DNA of 35,026 nt from Lachnospira sp. UBA3212 (GCA_002363615.1 DEWK01000011.1:250-35275); one strand, 5' to 3'. Positions 16,401 to 25,014 are shown, counted from the stretch's first letter. Numbers and translations are program-made. Notes: generated by a model not told the origin, from the letters alone.

Positions 16401-16835
16401 TCATTCATTTTTCCAAGAAATAATCTCTATGGTCCTTCGATCTGCTTTTCCATCAAAGAATTTATCTAAGACCTGTTGGAAAATCTCCTCTTCTGGACAT
16501 GCCTCCTTAAATAGGGTCATGGATGATTGCAGCTTAACATCATCCGGACTTCCAAATACATAGGAAGCGTCGTTTGTTTCTAGGCCTAACAAGGCATTAC
16601 AAACCTCTAACATATGGCCTCCCAAACTTTCATCTGCCATATAGGCCTTGGCTTCCTCCAAATCTTTAATGGAATAAAAAATAGAGGTTCTGCTTTGACC
16701 CAGGCCAATGATCTGTGGGAATACATACCACATCCAATGGGATCTTTTATATCCTTCCTTAATTTCTTTTAATGCAACCTGATAGTCCTGGTCCTGTGCC
16801 TTCCTGTACCTTGATAAATCAATTGTTTCACTCAT
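16401..16835 (-). CDS. DUF1810 family protein
   Basis: The 144-residue protein carries the DUF1810 pattern: an N-terminal DLSRYRKAQ, then GYKRSHWMWYVFPQI with GLGQS, and a later block like DDVKLQSSMTLF. The family is widespread in bacteria, small, cytoplasmic and of unknown function. Its fold has been compared with calpastatin-named entries in databases, a label with no support. I chose the ATG at 16835 because GGGAGG sits 7 bases upstream. The ATG at 16841 is too close to that site. It lies 63 bases downstream of the MBL lipoprotein gene on the same strand. A TATAAT in the gap may give it its own start. Confidence 0.82.
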   Translation of the reverse strand: MSETIDLSRYRKAQDQDYQVALKEIKEGYKRSHWMWYVFPQIIGLGQSRTSIFYSIKDLEEAKAYMADESLGGHMLEVCNALLGLETNDASYVFGSPDDVKLQSSMTLFKEACPEEEIFQQVLDKFFDGKADRRTIEIISWKNE

Positions 16836-16898
16836 AGACATTCCTCCCAATCGTCTCATTACTATAGTCTTTGATCCGTTATTATTATAACACTTTTT

Positions 16899-17780
16899 TT
16901 AGGATTCATTCTCCTCTTCCTGAGAAATCTCTATTATTTTTCCATCGGTCCAAACCTTAACCCTTCCTTTTCTGGTAAGGTAAACTGCAGCCCCTTCTTT
17001 TTCCAACTGTTTTTTTACCTTCTTAGCTTCTAATTCCTCGTCCGAAGAAGTAATGATTCCATAGTCTGGAGAAACCGCAGCAAACAATTCCTTATTCTCC
17101 GGATCCTTCTCCCCGTGGTGGGGAACCTTTAACACATCACTTCTTATGTCATACTGGAAAAGTTCCGGGATTCGGTCTTCCTGAATATCTCCTGCAAATA
17201 AAAATGATTTCTTTTTGTAAGTAGCCTTTACCACCAGGGAGGAATTGTTGCTGGTGTCCCGTTCATATTCTTCCTTTTCCGGCGGATAGATGGTATAAAC
17301 CACCCCATCCAAGGAAAATGCATATAGTTCTCGAACAATCTGTGGGATATATTCGAATTCATCTAAGGCGTTCTCATAGGCACTTACTTCCTTAGATTCC
17401 TTGCAAGAATAGGAGGTATAGATCTCTTTCACCTGCATATTCTCTAAGATTTTAGCGGCCCCACCCACATGATCCTTATCAAAATGACTAATCAAAAGGA
17501 CATCGATTTGTTCTACCCCTTCTTCCTTTAATTGCTCCAAAAGATTTTCTGCCTCATCTGCACTTCCCGTATCGATTAATACTTTACTATTTTTCGTCCG
17601 AAGCAGGGTTGCATCTGCCTTTCCAACATTATAAAAGGTAACCTCTAATTCCACATCCTTGGGAATTACCTTTACCTCCCCTTCTGTCCCCTGCTCTTTG
17701 AATCCTGTTAGTCCGCATCCTGCAAGTAAAAAAGCCATGCAAATGCAAATGATAAGGCTCATCAAATACTTTTGTCTCAT
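16899..17780 (-). CDS. ComEC-like metallo-beta-lactamase-fold lipoprotein
   Basis: The 293-residue protein starts with a lipoprotein signal (ICMAFLLAGCG, cysteine near residue 22). Next is a metallo-hydrolase domain of the type found at the C-terminus of ComEC: VTFYNVGKADATLL, VLIDTGSAD, the metal motif SHFDKDHVGG, then FLFAGDIQ and KVPHHGE. In ComEC this domain is thought to degrade the non-transported DNA strand. Free-standing secreted copies like this one are common in clostridia and could be extracellular nucleases, which is inference. The ATG at 17780 puts the signal peptide at the terminus. A TTG at 17819 is possible but would bury it. It is divergent from the zinc-ribbon gene. Confidence 0.82.
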   Translation of the reverse strand: MRQKYLMSLIICICMAFLLAGCGLTGFKEQGTEGEVKVIPKDVELEVTFYNVGKADATLLRTKNSKVLIDTGSADEAENLLEQLKEEGVEQIDVLLISHFDKDHVGGAAKILENMQVKEIYTSYSCKESKEVSAYENALDEFEYIPQIVRELYAFSLDGVVYTIYPPEKEEYERDTSNNSSLVVKATYKKKSFLFAGDIQEDRIPELFQYDIRSDVLKVPHHGEKDPENKELFAAVSPDYGIITSSDEELEAKKVKKQLEKEGAAVYLTRKGRVKVWTDGKIIEISQEEENES

Positions 17781-17849
17781 GTAAATTACCCCGGCTTTCT
17801 TTGGAATCGTTCGCTTCAATCATACTACCTAAAAAGATTTTGTGCAAAT

Positions 17850-17878
17850 TTGAAAAAAATGGACTTATACAGTATACT
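17850..17878 (+). promoter_or_regulatory. Promoter of the zinc-ribbon/TPM operon
   Basis: TTGAAA (17850-17855), 17-base spacer, TATACT (17873-17878). A palindrome AAACGTTT (17891-17898) lies just downstream of the predicted start and could be an operator. Confidence 0.75.
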
Positions 17879-17928
17879 AGAAAGGAACGTAAACGTTTCA
17901 TGATATTTAATTTAGAAAGGCATACTGT

Positions 17929-18918
17929 ATGAAATTTCAATGTAAAAACTGCGGTGGAAACATGGTTTTTTCTCCCAAAGATCAAACCTTGATTTGTCCA
18001 CAATGCAATACAAAGGAATCATTTTCATTAGTGGAAGATGCTTCCCTTACGAACTGTCCTTCCTGCGGTGGCGAACTGAATCTGGGTGAATTTACCAGTG
18101 CTTCTAGATGCCCCTACTGCAACAATTACCTGGTTTACGAAGACCGAATCAGTGGACAATATCAGCCGGATAAGATTATTCCATTTAAGATCACCAAGGA
18201 TCAAGCCGTTTCTTTCTTATCCAAAGAATTTATGAAGCGAGTCTTTACCCCTCTCTCTTTTTTAAGCCAGAAGACCTTGGTGAATTTAAATGGTTATTAT
18301 GTTCCTTTTTTCCTTTATGATTATGAGGCCATTGCCAACTATCAAGGGGTTGGAATTAAGATTCGTACCTGGAGATCGGGCAATTATGATTACACAGAGA
18401 AATCCTTTTATGATGTAGCTAGACAGATGCATGCTTCTTACGACAACATTCCTGTGGATGCTTCTTTCGAAATGAATGATTCTATCATGGATTTAATGGA
18501 ACCCTATGATTATAAACAGTTAATGGATTTTAATCCGATTTACCTCTCTGGTTTTTTTGGGGAAATCTATAACGACAATCCTTTGGCCTTTAAGCCTCGT
18601 GCCGATGAAAAAGCCAGTGCCAGCGCCCAAGAATTAATGAAACGTTCTTTAAGCGGCTATGCTTCCTTAAATCCACCAATGAATACTATCCATATAGATA
18701 TGACCGATGGTAATATTAATTATGTACTCTTCCCGGTTTGGGTTTACAAATACACATGGGGGAATAAGACCTATCCTTTTTATATTAACGGACAAACAGG
18801 GAAGGTCATTGGCAATACACCGGTTTCCAAGGTCAAAGCCCTAATTTATAGCATTTCCTTAGGAGGATTTTTATATATTATCTTCTGGACTCTTCGAGTA
18901 ATTTGGGAGGTGCTTTAG
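17929..18918 (+). CDS. Double zinc-ribbon membrane protein, coupled to a TPM-domain protein
   Basis: Four CxxC knuckles at residues 5-8, 23-26, 43-46 and 61-64 make two N-terminal zinc ribbons. A central domain of about 220 residues follows with no motif I can name. A single hydrophobic helix lies near 305-325. The protein would be tail-anchored with the ribbons in the cytoplasm. Similar ribbon proteins are often labelled PriA-like or TFIIB-type zinc ribbon, which refers only to the ribbon. The stop TAG abuts the next ATG with no gap, and the GGGAGG site of the next gene lies in the last codons. The two products are therefore very likely made together and may form a membrane complex. Confidence 0.75.
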   Translation: MKFQCKNCGGNMVFSPKDQTLICPQCNTKESFSLVEDASLTNCPSCGGELNLGEFTSASRCPYCNNYLVYEDRISGQYQPDKIIPFKITKDQAVSFLSKEFMKRVFTPLSFLSQKTLVNLNGYYVPFFLYDYEAIANYQGVGIKIRTWRSGNYDYTEKSFYDVARQMHASYDNIPVDASFEMNDSIMDLMEPYDYKQLMDFNPIYLSGFFGEIYNDNPLAFKPRADEKASASAQELMKRSLSGYASLNPPMNTIHIDMTDGNINYVLFPVWVYKYTWGNKTYPFYINGQTGKVIGNTPVSKVKALIYSISLGGFLYIIFWTLRVIWEVL

Positions 18919-20301
18919 ATGGATCAATTAAAACGAAACCTGAAACAATTTTTCAAATACTATACCCCTCTCATCATTACAACAATTATTTTTGCTGTTG
19001 TGGGTTGTACCATTGTTCAAGTCAAGAAACATCATAGTGGTAAATACTACAAGTCCACCAATCAAGACCGGGTTTACGGTAGTCAGGCTATCACGGACCA
19101 GATTGATTATTACAAAACGACGAATCCGGTTTCTGACCACCTCTATGGGGCTTCCCGAGTTTTTGACTATGCCGATTTTCTTTCTACCAATGATGAAAAC
19201 TACCTAAATGCCTACATTCAAATGGCGGAAAAGAAGGTATGCCTTGACCTGGTTTTTGTAAATCTCCCGGAAGACTATGATCTTTCCCCTAGTGATTTTT
19301 ATCAGGATGGAAAGTTTGGTTATGATGCTCCAGGTGGAGACGGTATTCTTCTTATGGATTCCTACCAGGCTAAGATCAGTCCTATGGGACGGGCCGTGGG
19401 TCTTTATTCTTCCAGTCTCCTAGAGGATGAAGCTTCCGCTTTTGAAAGCAAGAAGTCAAACGACTATCTCCAAGCCTGTGTGGATTGGGTAGATTCTGTG
19501 GTTGCTCATTGTCATGTAAACACCAGAGAAAACCAGCGTGTCTTTGACTATGGCGATCAGCTGACCACCGAAGAGGAAGAGGAACTTGAGGCTTATATTG
19601 CGAAAGCTGAAAAGAAAACCTGTTTGGACCTTGTTATATTAACCCTAGACGAAAGTCTAGCTTACTATGATCCTTATACTGCGGGATATGGAAGCTTTGA
19701 TGAAAATCCACATTCCTATGGACATATCACTGCTCTAGCCGATGAATTTTGGGAATCGAATCGTTTTGGTTACGACCAGGCTCAAGTTTTAGACGGTTCT
19801 AAAACCACAGGAGACGGTTTGCTTTTGGTAGACAATGTCTATCGTGAATCCGATGGATGGGTATACACCTGGCTTTGTACCACTGGACGTGCAGAAACCG
19901 ACTACTCCAGTTCTGCCATTGATAGCAATTTAGATGCCTTTTATGAAGATGTAAAATACAACTACTACGATGCCTGTATTGATTGGGTGGATGCTTGTAT
20001 CGCCCACGATTCCATTGACAAATCTATTCACGTAGGATTTGGATTTTTTTCTAATATCCTAATCCTCCTTGTAATTGTTATTTATTACCACGTGAATTCC
20101 AAGGAAAAACCGGGCAAAGTAACTACTACCGCTGAAACCTACCTAATTGAAAAATCCCTTTCTTATCCAATTCAAAAGGATCAATTTAAGAACAAGGTGG
20201 TTACCAAGCGCTATAATCCACCTTCTTCTAGTTCCGGTGGTGGCGGTAGTCACCGTTCTGGTGGTGGTGGATCCCATGGAGGTGGTGGACATCACCGTTA
20301 A
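18919..20301 (+). CDS. Membrane protein with two tandem TPM domains and a Gly/His tail
   Basis: TPM domains (YgcG, Psb32, MOLO-1) occur in membrane proteins linked to photosystem repair in plants and to receptor accessory roles in animals. The bacterial role is unclear. This 460-residue protein has a membrane helix at 16-33, a first TPM-like unit at about 80-190 and a second at about 208-360. Both units carry VFDY..., AEKK.CLDLV and GDG.LL.D, which points to internal duplication. A second helix spans 376-391. The tail (438-460) is made of GGGGSH and GGGGHHR runs, a possible metal-binding stretch. Such tails are common in bacterial TPM proteins, but two TPM units are less so. GGAGG precedes the ATG. 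Confidence 0.82.
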   Translation: MDQLKRNLKQFFKYYTPLIITTIIFAVVGCTIVQVKKHHSGKYYKSTNQDRVYGSQAITDQIDYYKTTNPVSDHLYGASRVFDYADFLSTNDENYLNAYIQMAEKKVCLDLVFVNLPEDYDLSPSDFYQDGKFGYDAPGGDGILLMDSYQAKISPMGRAVGLYSSSLLEDEASAFESKKSNDYLQACVDWVDSVVAHCHVNTRENQRVFDYGDQLTTEEEEELEAYIAKAEKKTCLDLVILTLDESLAYYDPYTAGYGSFDENPHSYGHITALADEFWESNRFGYDQAQVLDGSKTTGDGLLLVDNVYRESDGWVYTWLCTTGRAETDYSSSAIDSNLDAFYEDVKYNYYDACIDWVDACIAHDSIDKSIHVGFGFFSNILILLVIVIYYHVNSKEKPGKVTTTAETYLIEKSLSYPIQKDQFKNKVVTKRYNPPSSSSGGGGSHRSGGGGSHGGGGHHR

Positions 20302-20332
20302 TTCGCAATGCGTTACGTACTAAAAAAGAAAC

Positions 20333-20360
20333 TTGCTTTTATACAGAAATCTGTTATTAT
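20333..20360 (+). promoter_or_regulatory. Probable promoter of the twin receiver genes
   Basis: TTGCTT (20333-20338), 16-base spacer, TATTAT (20355-20360), about 40 bases before the first receiver ATG. Confidence 0.55.
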
Positions 20361-20399
20361 TTTTACTTTGGGGGCTAACAATATCAAATGGAGGAGCGA

Positions 20400-20786
20400 A
20401 TGAAAGTTCTTAATATCGAAGATAGTCCATTTAAACATTATGATGTCAGCAAAGTAGTGCTTAGTTGTACAAAGGCAGAAATCGACTGGTCTACTAACTT
20501 ACGAGACGGACTTGAAAAAATTCAATATGCTCTAGATCAGTGGCAACCTTATGACTTGATTATTACGGATATGTTTTACCCTTTAAAGCCCGGTCAAAGG
20601 GACGAGGAAGCCGGAAAAATTCTTATTCAGAATGTTATGGACCAAGGGCTTACTACCCCTATCATCCTCTGCTCTACTGTGAAATATGATTTTCCTGAAA
20701 TCTTAGGATGTATCCATTATTCTGATCTGGCAGACTGGGAATCAGTTCTTAAAAAGCTTGTGGAAAAGGCAATTACCCAGAAATGA
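20400..20786 (+). CDS. Stand-alone atypical receiver-domain protein, copy 1
   Basis: The 128-residue protein is a single response-regulator-like receiver with no output domain. The acidic pair E7/D8 (LNIEDS), the putative phosphorylation site D57 (YDLIITDM) and S92/T93 (CST) are in the expected places. The conserved lysine that normally follows is missing: the region reads GCIHYSDLADW. The ATG at 20400 is preceded by GAGGAG. It is followed 7 bases later by a close paralogue with the same pattern, so the pair arose by tandem duplication. No histidine kinase is in the window. Possible roles are phosphate sink, scaffold or phosphorylation-independent partner. All three are inference. Confidence 0.72.
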   Translation: MKVLNIEDSPFKHYDVSKVVLSCTKAEIDWSTNLRDGLEKIQYALDQWQPYDLIITDMFYPLKPGQRDEEAGKILIQNVMDQGLTTPIILCSTVKYDFPEILGCIHYSDLADWESVLKKLVEKAITQK

Positions 20787-20793
20787 GGTTATT

Positions 20794-21168
20794 ATGAGAA
20801 TTCTGAACATCGAAGATGATACTTTAAAACATAATGATATCTGCCGAGTTATTAATTCTAGTGTTTTGGCAGAAATTGATTGGGTGAAAACCTTAGACGA
20901 AGGAACACGACTTATTATGGATTCCATTGAGAATAATCAATTATATGATCTGATTATTACCGATATGTATTTTCCACTAAAGGCGGGAGCCGTTGAATCC
21001 AAAGCCGGTGACCTTCTTATTAAGCGGATGATTCAATATAAAATCCCTATCCCTGTCATCCTTTTTTCAACCGTTGATTATGATTATCCTGACATTTGGG
21101 GATGTCTGCATTACTCAGACCACTCCCCTTGGAAGGAAGAATTAAAGAAATTATTAGAAAAGTTATAA
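20794..21168 (+). CDS. Stand-alone atypical receiver-domain protein, copy 2
   Basis: The 124-residue paralogue of the gene just upstream shares LNIED, AEIDW, YDLIITDM, PLK.G, AG..LI, VIL.STV.YD.P.I.GC.HYSD and the spacing between them. E7/D8, D57 and S92/T93 are kept. The receiver lysine is absent here too. GAGGT lies before the ATG at 20794; the longer frame begins inside the upstream gene and has no support. Loss of the lysine in both copies suggests that it preceded the duplication. A shared bidirectional terminator follows at once. Confidence 0.72.
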   Translation: MRILNIEDDTLKHNDICRVINSSVLAEIDWVKTLDEGTRLIMDSIENNQLYDLIITDMYFPLKAGAVESKAGDLLIKRMIQYKIPIPVILFSTVDYDYPDIWGCLHYSDHSPWKEELKKLLEKL

Positions 21169-21202
21169 AAAGATTGGTTGGTTGATCCAGCCAATCTTTT
21201 TT
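21167..21202. terminator. Bidirectional terminator between receiver genes and RNase-like gene
   Basis: AAAAAGATTGG pairs with CCAATCTTTTT, with an inner TGG/CCA pair around TTGAT. T-runs follow on both strands. Confidence 0.85.
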
Positions 21203-21231
21203 ATGAAGATCCATATATGTTTTTTCTTTTT

Positions 21232-21666
21232 CTACTTCCTATTATAGTAATCAATTCCCCCACTTGGTTTAAAGTAGGTTCTAATATAACCATCTGTAGA
21301 TACCACCACAAATTCATTGCTGGCTTCTAGGTAATAAATAAGATCACCGTCCTCAGCCTCTGTTTTACTTAAGGAATCGGGATTGTTTACAACAGCACTG
21401 GCTCCTGCCTCATATTCTTCCTTTGTTTCGTAGGAAAACTCCGAACCGTGCTTTTGAAAATGTTGACTTAATAGTTTGTTATTACGGAAGGTATAGGCTA
21501 CTTCCGCTTTGGAAGTGACTTCCTCCTGACTGCTAGTTTCTACTTGAGCCTTGCTTGTCTTGTCCTCAGAATCCGAAGATTTTGGTAAAAAGCTTGATAC
21601 GATTGCAAGAACAATTAAGGCAAGGATGGTAAGAATCATTCTTACCTGTGTTGGAATTTGTTTCAT
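21232..21666 (-). CDS. Membrane-anchored protein with a BECR-like (CdiA-type) RNase domain
   Basis: The 144-residue protein has one N-terminal hydrophobic helix (10-28) and a Ser/Glu/Lys-rich linker (29-57). A C-terminal domain of about 85 residues resembles toxin RNases of the Barnase/EndoU/colicin/RelE fold seen at the ends of contact-dependent inhibition proteins. It shows LLSQHFQKHGSEF (H69, H73), KEEY, NNP, DGD.IYY, a NEFVVVS strand, and the end IRTYFKPSGGIDYY (T130, K133, Y140). Those residues fit the catalytic pattern I recall for the fold, but the match is from memory. It is the last gene of the SNF2-DUF3810 operon, 16 bases after the DUF3810 stop. No immunity gene is evident. It could be a secreted RNase or a domesticated domain. 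Confidence 0.6.
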   Translation of the reverse strand: MKQIPTQVRMILTILALIVLAIVSSFLPKSSDSEDKTSKAQVETSSQEEVTSKAEVAYTFRNNKLLSQHFQKHGSEFSYETKEEYEAGASAVVNNPDSLSKTEAEDGDLIYYLEASNEFVVVSTDGYIRTYFKPSGGIDYYNRK

Positions 21667-21682
21667 AAATAACTCTCACTTT

Positions 21683-22804
21683 CTAGAATGCGGTACCTTG
21701 ATAGTAGTCAAGAAGCATGGCTACTACACCGTCATAATTTAATTCATCCAAAATCTGATCTTGGGTTTCCCAGCCAACCCGGGCTACATCAGCCGCCGCA
21801 TCTGCTGCCATAGATTCCATCTTTTGATTCACATTGGACTCATAAAGCTCCTGGTATTCCTTGGCAATGTCTTCCGAGTCCTTCATTACCTGTTCAGAAA
21901 AAGAAGGCATATTTTCATGAATCGTTAAGTATTCTTCCTCCTGGTGGCTAGAAAGGAACTCCATATAAGTATTGTCAATCCATGCATAAATTTCAAGATA
22001 AGCAGAATAATTTAGGTAGGGACTATCACTTTCCGCCAAGGCAATATAAGAAATAAAATTAGCATCACACTCTTGATAATAACCCTTGTGATGAGACATT
22101 TCATGAGCAAGCAAGGTTGGGTAATACATCCTAGTGGTGTAAAAACTTATGGTTGCTTCCATGGTGAAAGGATAGGTATAGCCACCAATCCCCATCCAAT
22201 CCAAGAAATCCGAACAAAGGGCAACCTTTATCTTGGGATAGTAACCGGAAAGGTTGGGATAATCATTTGAAAAATCCCTAAGGGCCTCGTAGGTCAATTG
22301 GTCCACATTCTCATCGTAAATAATATTTCCCGAGGAGTCTCGTGAAATCGCATTGGCGCTTTCATTAATTTGAGAAATTAACCACGCACGAAGTTGAGCC
22401 AAATCATTAAAGTCGTAGTCACAAGAGGGAGAGATCTGCTGGTAAATGCTGGTGGCATGGAAGGGAATCACCCAGTTTGTGGTGTATAAAAATAAAAGGA
22501 CAAGCAAGGCAAATAAGAATAATTTGTAATAAAATTTACAAAAGCCACGATAGGCCGCACTCTTTCTCTTAAATAATAAAATAACAAGTAAAAGAACTGC
22601 CAAGAATAGCAACAGAATCCCCAGATACATGAGGATTTCTCCCAAGGGAAAGGAAAGACAGGAAGTAAGTTTTCCCAGCCCATCTGCCAGATAAGGATAA
22701 ACATATTCAAGGTAGGCATTGGCAAAGGGCTTCCAAAGAGAAATAATATTTAAAAATAAAATAAGACTTCCTAAAAAAATAATAAACTTCCAATATTTTT
22801 TCAT
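21683..22804 (-). CDS. DUF3810 membrane protein with a zinc-metalloprotease motif
   Basis: The 373-residue protein has three hydrophobic segments, at about 7-25, 52-78 and 93-113. A large extracytoplasmic domain follows with the motif LLAHEMSHHKGYYQECDAN (H234, E235, H238, and E245 as possible third ligand). This is the DUF3810 pattern, a predicted membrane-bound zinc peptidase family with no known substrate. Its ATG overlaps the stop of the upstream SNF2 gene by four bases (ATGA), so translation is coupled. The next gene downstream, 16 bases away, encodes the RNase-like protein, which makes a three-gene minus-strand unit. Confidence 0.83.
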   Translation of the reverse strand: MKKYWKFIIFLGSLILFLNIISLWKPFANAYLEYVYPYLADGLGKLTSCLSFPLGEILMYLGILLLFLAVLLLVILLFKRKSAAYRGFCKFYYKLFLFALLVLLFLYTTNWVIPFHATSIYQQISPSCDYDFNDLAQLRAWLISQINESANAISRDSSGNIIYDENVDQLTYEALRDFSNDYPNLSGYYPKIKVALCSDFLDWMGIGGYTYPFTMEATISFYTTRMYYPTLLAHEMSHHKGYYQECDANFISYIALAESDSPYLNYSAYLEIYAWIDNTYMEFLSSHQEEEYLTIHENMPSFSEQVMKDSEDIAKEYQELYESNVNQKMESMAADAAADVARVGWETQDQILDELNYDGVVAMLLDYYQGTAF

Positions 22805-25014
22805 GCCTCATCCTTTTTGTTCAAACCGTACTTTTCCTTTTCTTCCTGATACATGTTTTCAAGAGTTTTAGCATCTACTTCTTTTGCCTCTTCCTCTAGT
22901 TGGATGTTACTGATTTCCGAATCATCCGCATATTGATCAAAAATGGCAGACTTCTTTTTTAAAACCTCCATCAAGCGTTCATCAATGGTATCCTCTGCCA
23001 AAAGCCGATGCACCAAAACGGTTTTGGATTGTCCCATTCGATAGGCCCTGGCAATAGCCTGAACTTCGGTGGAAGGCTTGTATTGTGGTTCACAGATAAC
23101 CACAACACTGGCAGCTTGGATGTTTAATCCCACTCCCCCAGCTTCAATCTGACTGACCAGCACTGAACCCTCTGGTCCGGCCGTAAATTCATCTACGATT
23201 TTCTGGCGTTCTGCCGGAGAAATGCTGCCACTAATAGGCCCATAAACCTCCCCCGGAAAAAGTTTCATTACCATATCAAGGGTATGCTTAAAAAATGAAA
23301 ATACCAAGGTCTTTCTTCCCTCTTCCTTGGCCTCTAAACAGATTTCCTGTAAAAGGCTTGCCTTAGAAGACTGGACAGGATCTTCCATATTCCAAGAAAC
23401 CTGTCTTGCCTCCATAAAAGAACCGGACAAGGCCTGAATGTAATGCTCCTCTTCTTGCGGACTTAACTTACACCAGTCCTCCATCTCGATTTTTTCCGGA
23501 ATTTCAGTTAAGACATCCTCTCGAACCCTTCTAAGATAAACCGGAGCGATTGCCCTTTTAAATTCCTGCGTTCCTGTAGAAGAAAGCGACATTCCTACCT
23601 TATTTGCCAGCTCCGGCTGAAGGCAAGAAATCAGATAAATCATCTCCTCAAGCTTATTCTCCAAAGGAGTACCGCTCATATAAAGGACGTAATCGGATTT
23701 TTCCCGAATCAAGCCTACCGCCTGCGTTCTTTGGGCAGCCTGATTTTTGATATAGTGGGCCTCATCTACCGTTAACATATCTACCTGGCCTTGAAAGGTT
23801 GGAGCGAATTTTTTTATGGTATCAAAATTTGTGATACCAACTCCGCCTTCCCTTACCCACTGTTCCCACTCTTCCTCACGGTTGTCGCTATAGATCACAA
23901 TGGTGGAAAGGTCACTGTGCTGCTTGATTTCCCGTTCCCAATTTACCAAAACACTTACCGGGCAAATAACTAGGAAATGACTTTTTCCCCTAGCCTTTAA
24001 GTGAGCCATGGAAGCAATTGCCTGCATGGTTTTTCCCAGTCCCATCTCGTCTCCCAAAAGGACTCTCTTTTGGGAAATAATGTACTTGGTTCCAAAGCCC
24101 TGATATTTTCTTAAGGTCGCCTTCATAAGCGACTCATCCAGGACAATGGCATTAATTTGTTTTACCAGTTCCTCAGGCAAATAGTCTGCTGTATTTAAAT
24201 TAGAAAGATAGCCGGGTTTGGTTAGATCTCGCTTGGTATCCTCCCTTTGCTCATATCCCAGAACCTGTTCTAAGATGGCATAATAAGAAGCGTTATTTAA
24301 AGAAAAATCCTCTTTTATGGTAGAGAAAGTAATCATCTTAGCCTCTTGGATTTGCGCCATGGCCGGCTCTAATTTTTGGGCTTCACTAGAAGATAAAAAA
24401 TCTTCTACCCGCTTACAGGCCTCTGCCCTTTCTTCCTTTTTGGCATTAGAAGAAAAGAGCCACTTAAGGCCTGACTTACTTTCTTTCAGGGACTTAAAGT
24501 CATCTTGCAAAATGCCTTGGTGACGATTTTGAAAAGAATGAACCTGAGCATAGGCCTGATTACAATGACTAAGCTGATAAAGAGCTCCTAACAGTTGTTC
24601 TTGATGCATATCATTCCTTTCAAGATCAATTTTAGGGGTAAACCCCTCCTCCATCTGAGCCTTAATGGTTTCATAATTTTCCAGGATTGCCTTTCCCTGA
24701 GCCTCTCCGATTCCATTGATACCGGTTAACAGGTTGATCTTGCTTACAGCCTCCAAATCCCCTATGGTTTTAATGCCGGCTTCCTCTAAGAGATTTACCC
24801 GAATGCCTGATTTAAATTTATTAATATCTGAAATAGGCATGGTTTGGTAAACCGCTTTTAACTGGCTTTTTTTCATGGCTTCATATGCCTTCAGGACTTT
24901 TTGCTTTTGGCTTTCCTCCAAGCTTAACGCCTTGTCCATGGAACGATTTATTTTTTCTATTTCCCGAATTTCCCGTAAAATCTGGCTTTTATCCGGTTTT
25001 TGAATTTTTGCCAT
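22801..25014 (-). CDS. SNF2-family DNA-dependent ATPase/helicase
   Basis: The 737-residue protein is a Swi2/Snf2 translocase. A helix-hairpin-helix-like region lies near residues 75-115 (INLLTGINGIGEAQGKAILENY). Walker A is GDEMGLGKTMQA near 320-331. VDEAHYIKN forms the DEAH box, and YMSGTPLEN is motif III. The second RecA lobe has SQIEAGGVGLNIQAA and the terminal QAIARAYRMGQSKTVLVHRL. I chose the ATG at 25014 because AAGGAG lies 7 bases upstream. Bacterial members of this type act as DNA or RNA polymerase translocases or in defence islands. Here the partners are a DUF3810 protein and an RNase-like protein, which gives no clear process. Confidence 0.9.
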   Translation of the reverse strand: MAKIQKPDKSQILREIREIEKINRSMDKALSLEESQKQKVLKAYEAMKKSQLKAVYQTMPISDINKFKSGIRVNLLEEAGIKTIGDLEAVSKINLLTGINGIGEAQGKAILENYETIKAQMEEGFTPKIDLERNDMHQEQLLGALYQLSHCNQAYAQVHSFQNRHQGILQDDFKSLKESKSGLKWLFSSNAKKEERAEACKRVEDFLSSSEAQKLEPAMAQIQEAKMITFSTIKEDFSLNNASYYAILEQVLGYEQREDTKRDLTKPGYLSNLNTADYLPEELVKQINAIVLDESLMKATLRKYQGFGTKYIISQKRVLLGDEMGLGKTMQAIASMAHLKARGKSHFLVICPVSVLVNWEREIKQHSDLSTIVIYSDNREEEWEQWVREGGVGITNFDTIKKFAPTFQGQVDMLTVDEAHYIKNQAAQRTQAVGLIREKSDYVLYMSGTPLENKLEEMIYLISCLQPELANKVGMSLSSTGTQEFKRAIAPVYLRRVREDVLTEIPEKIEMEDWCKLSPQEEEHYIQALSGSFMEARQVSWNMEDPVQSSKASLLQEICLEAKEEGRKTLVFSFFKHTLDMVMKLFPGEVYGPISGSISPAERQKIVDEFTAGPEGSVLVSQIEAGGVGLNIQAASVVVICEPQYKPSTEVQAIARAYRMGQSKTVLVHRLLAEDTIDERLMEVLKKKSAIFDQYADDSEISNIQLEEEAKEVDAKTLENMYQEEKEKYGLNKKDEA

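Noticed and set aside
17881..17900. cre (CcpA) site
   Set aside because: Three or so mismatches to the cre consensus as I recall it; kept only as a palindrome.
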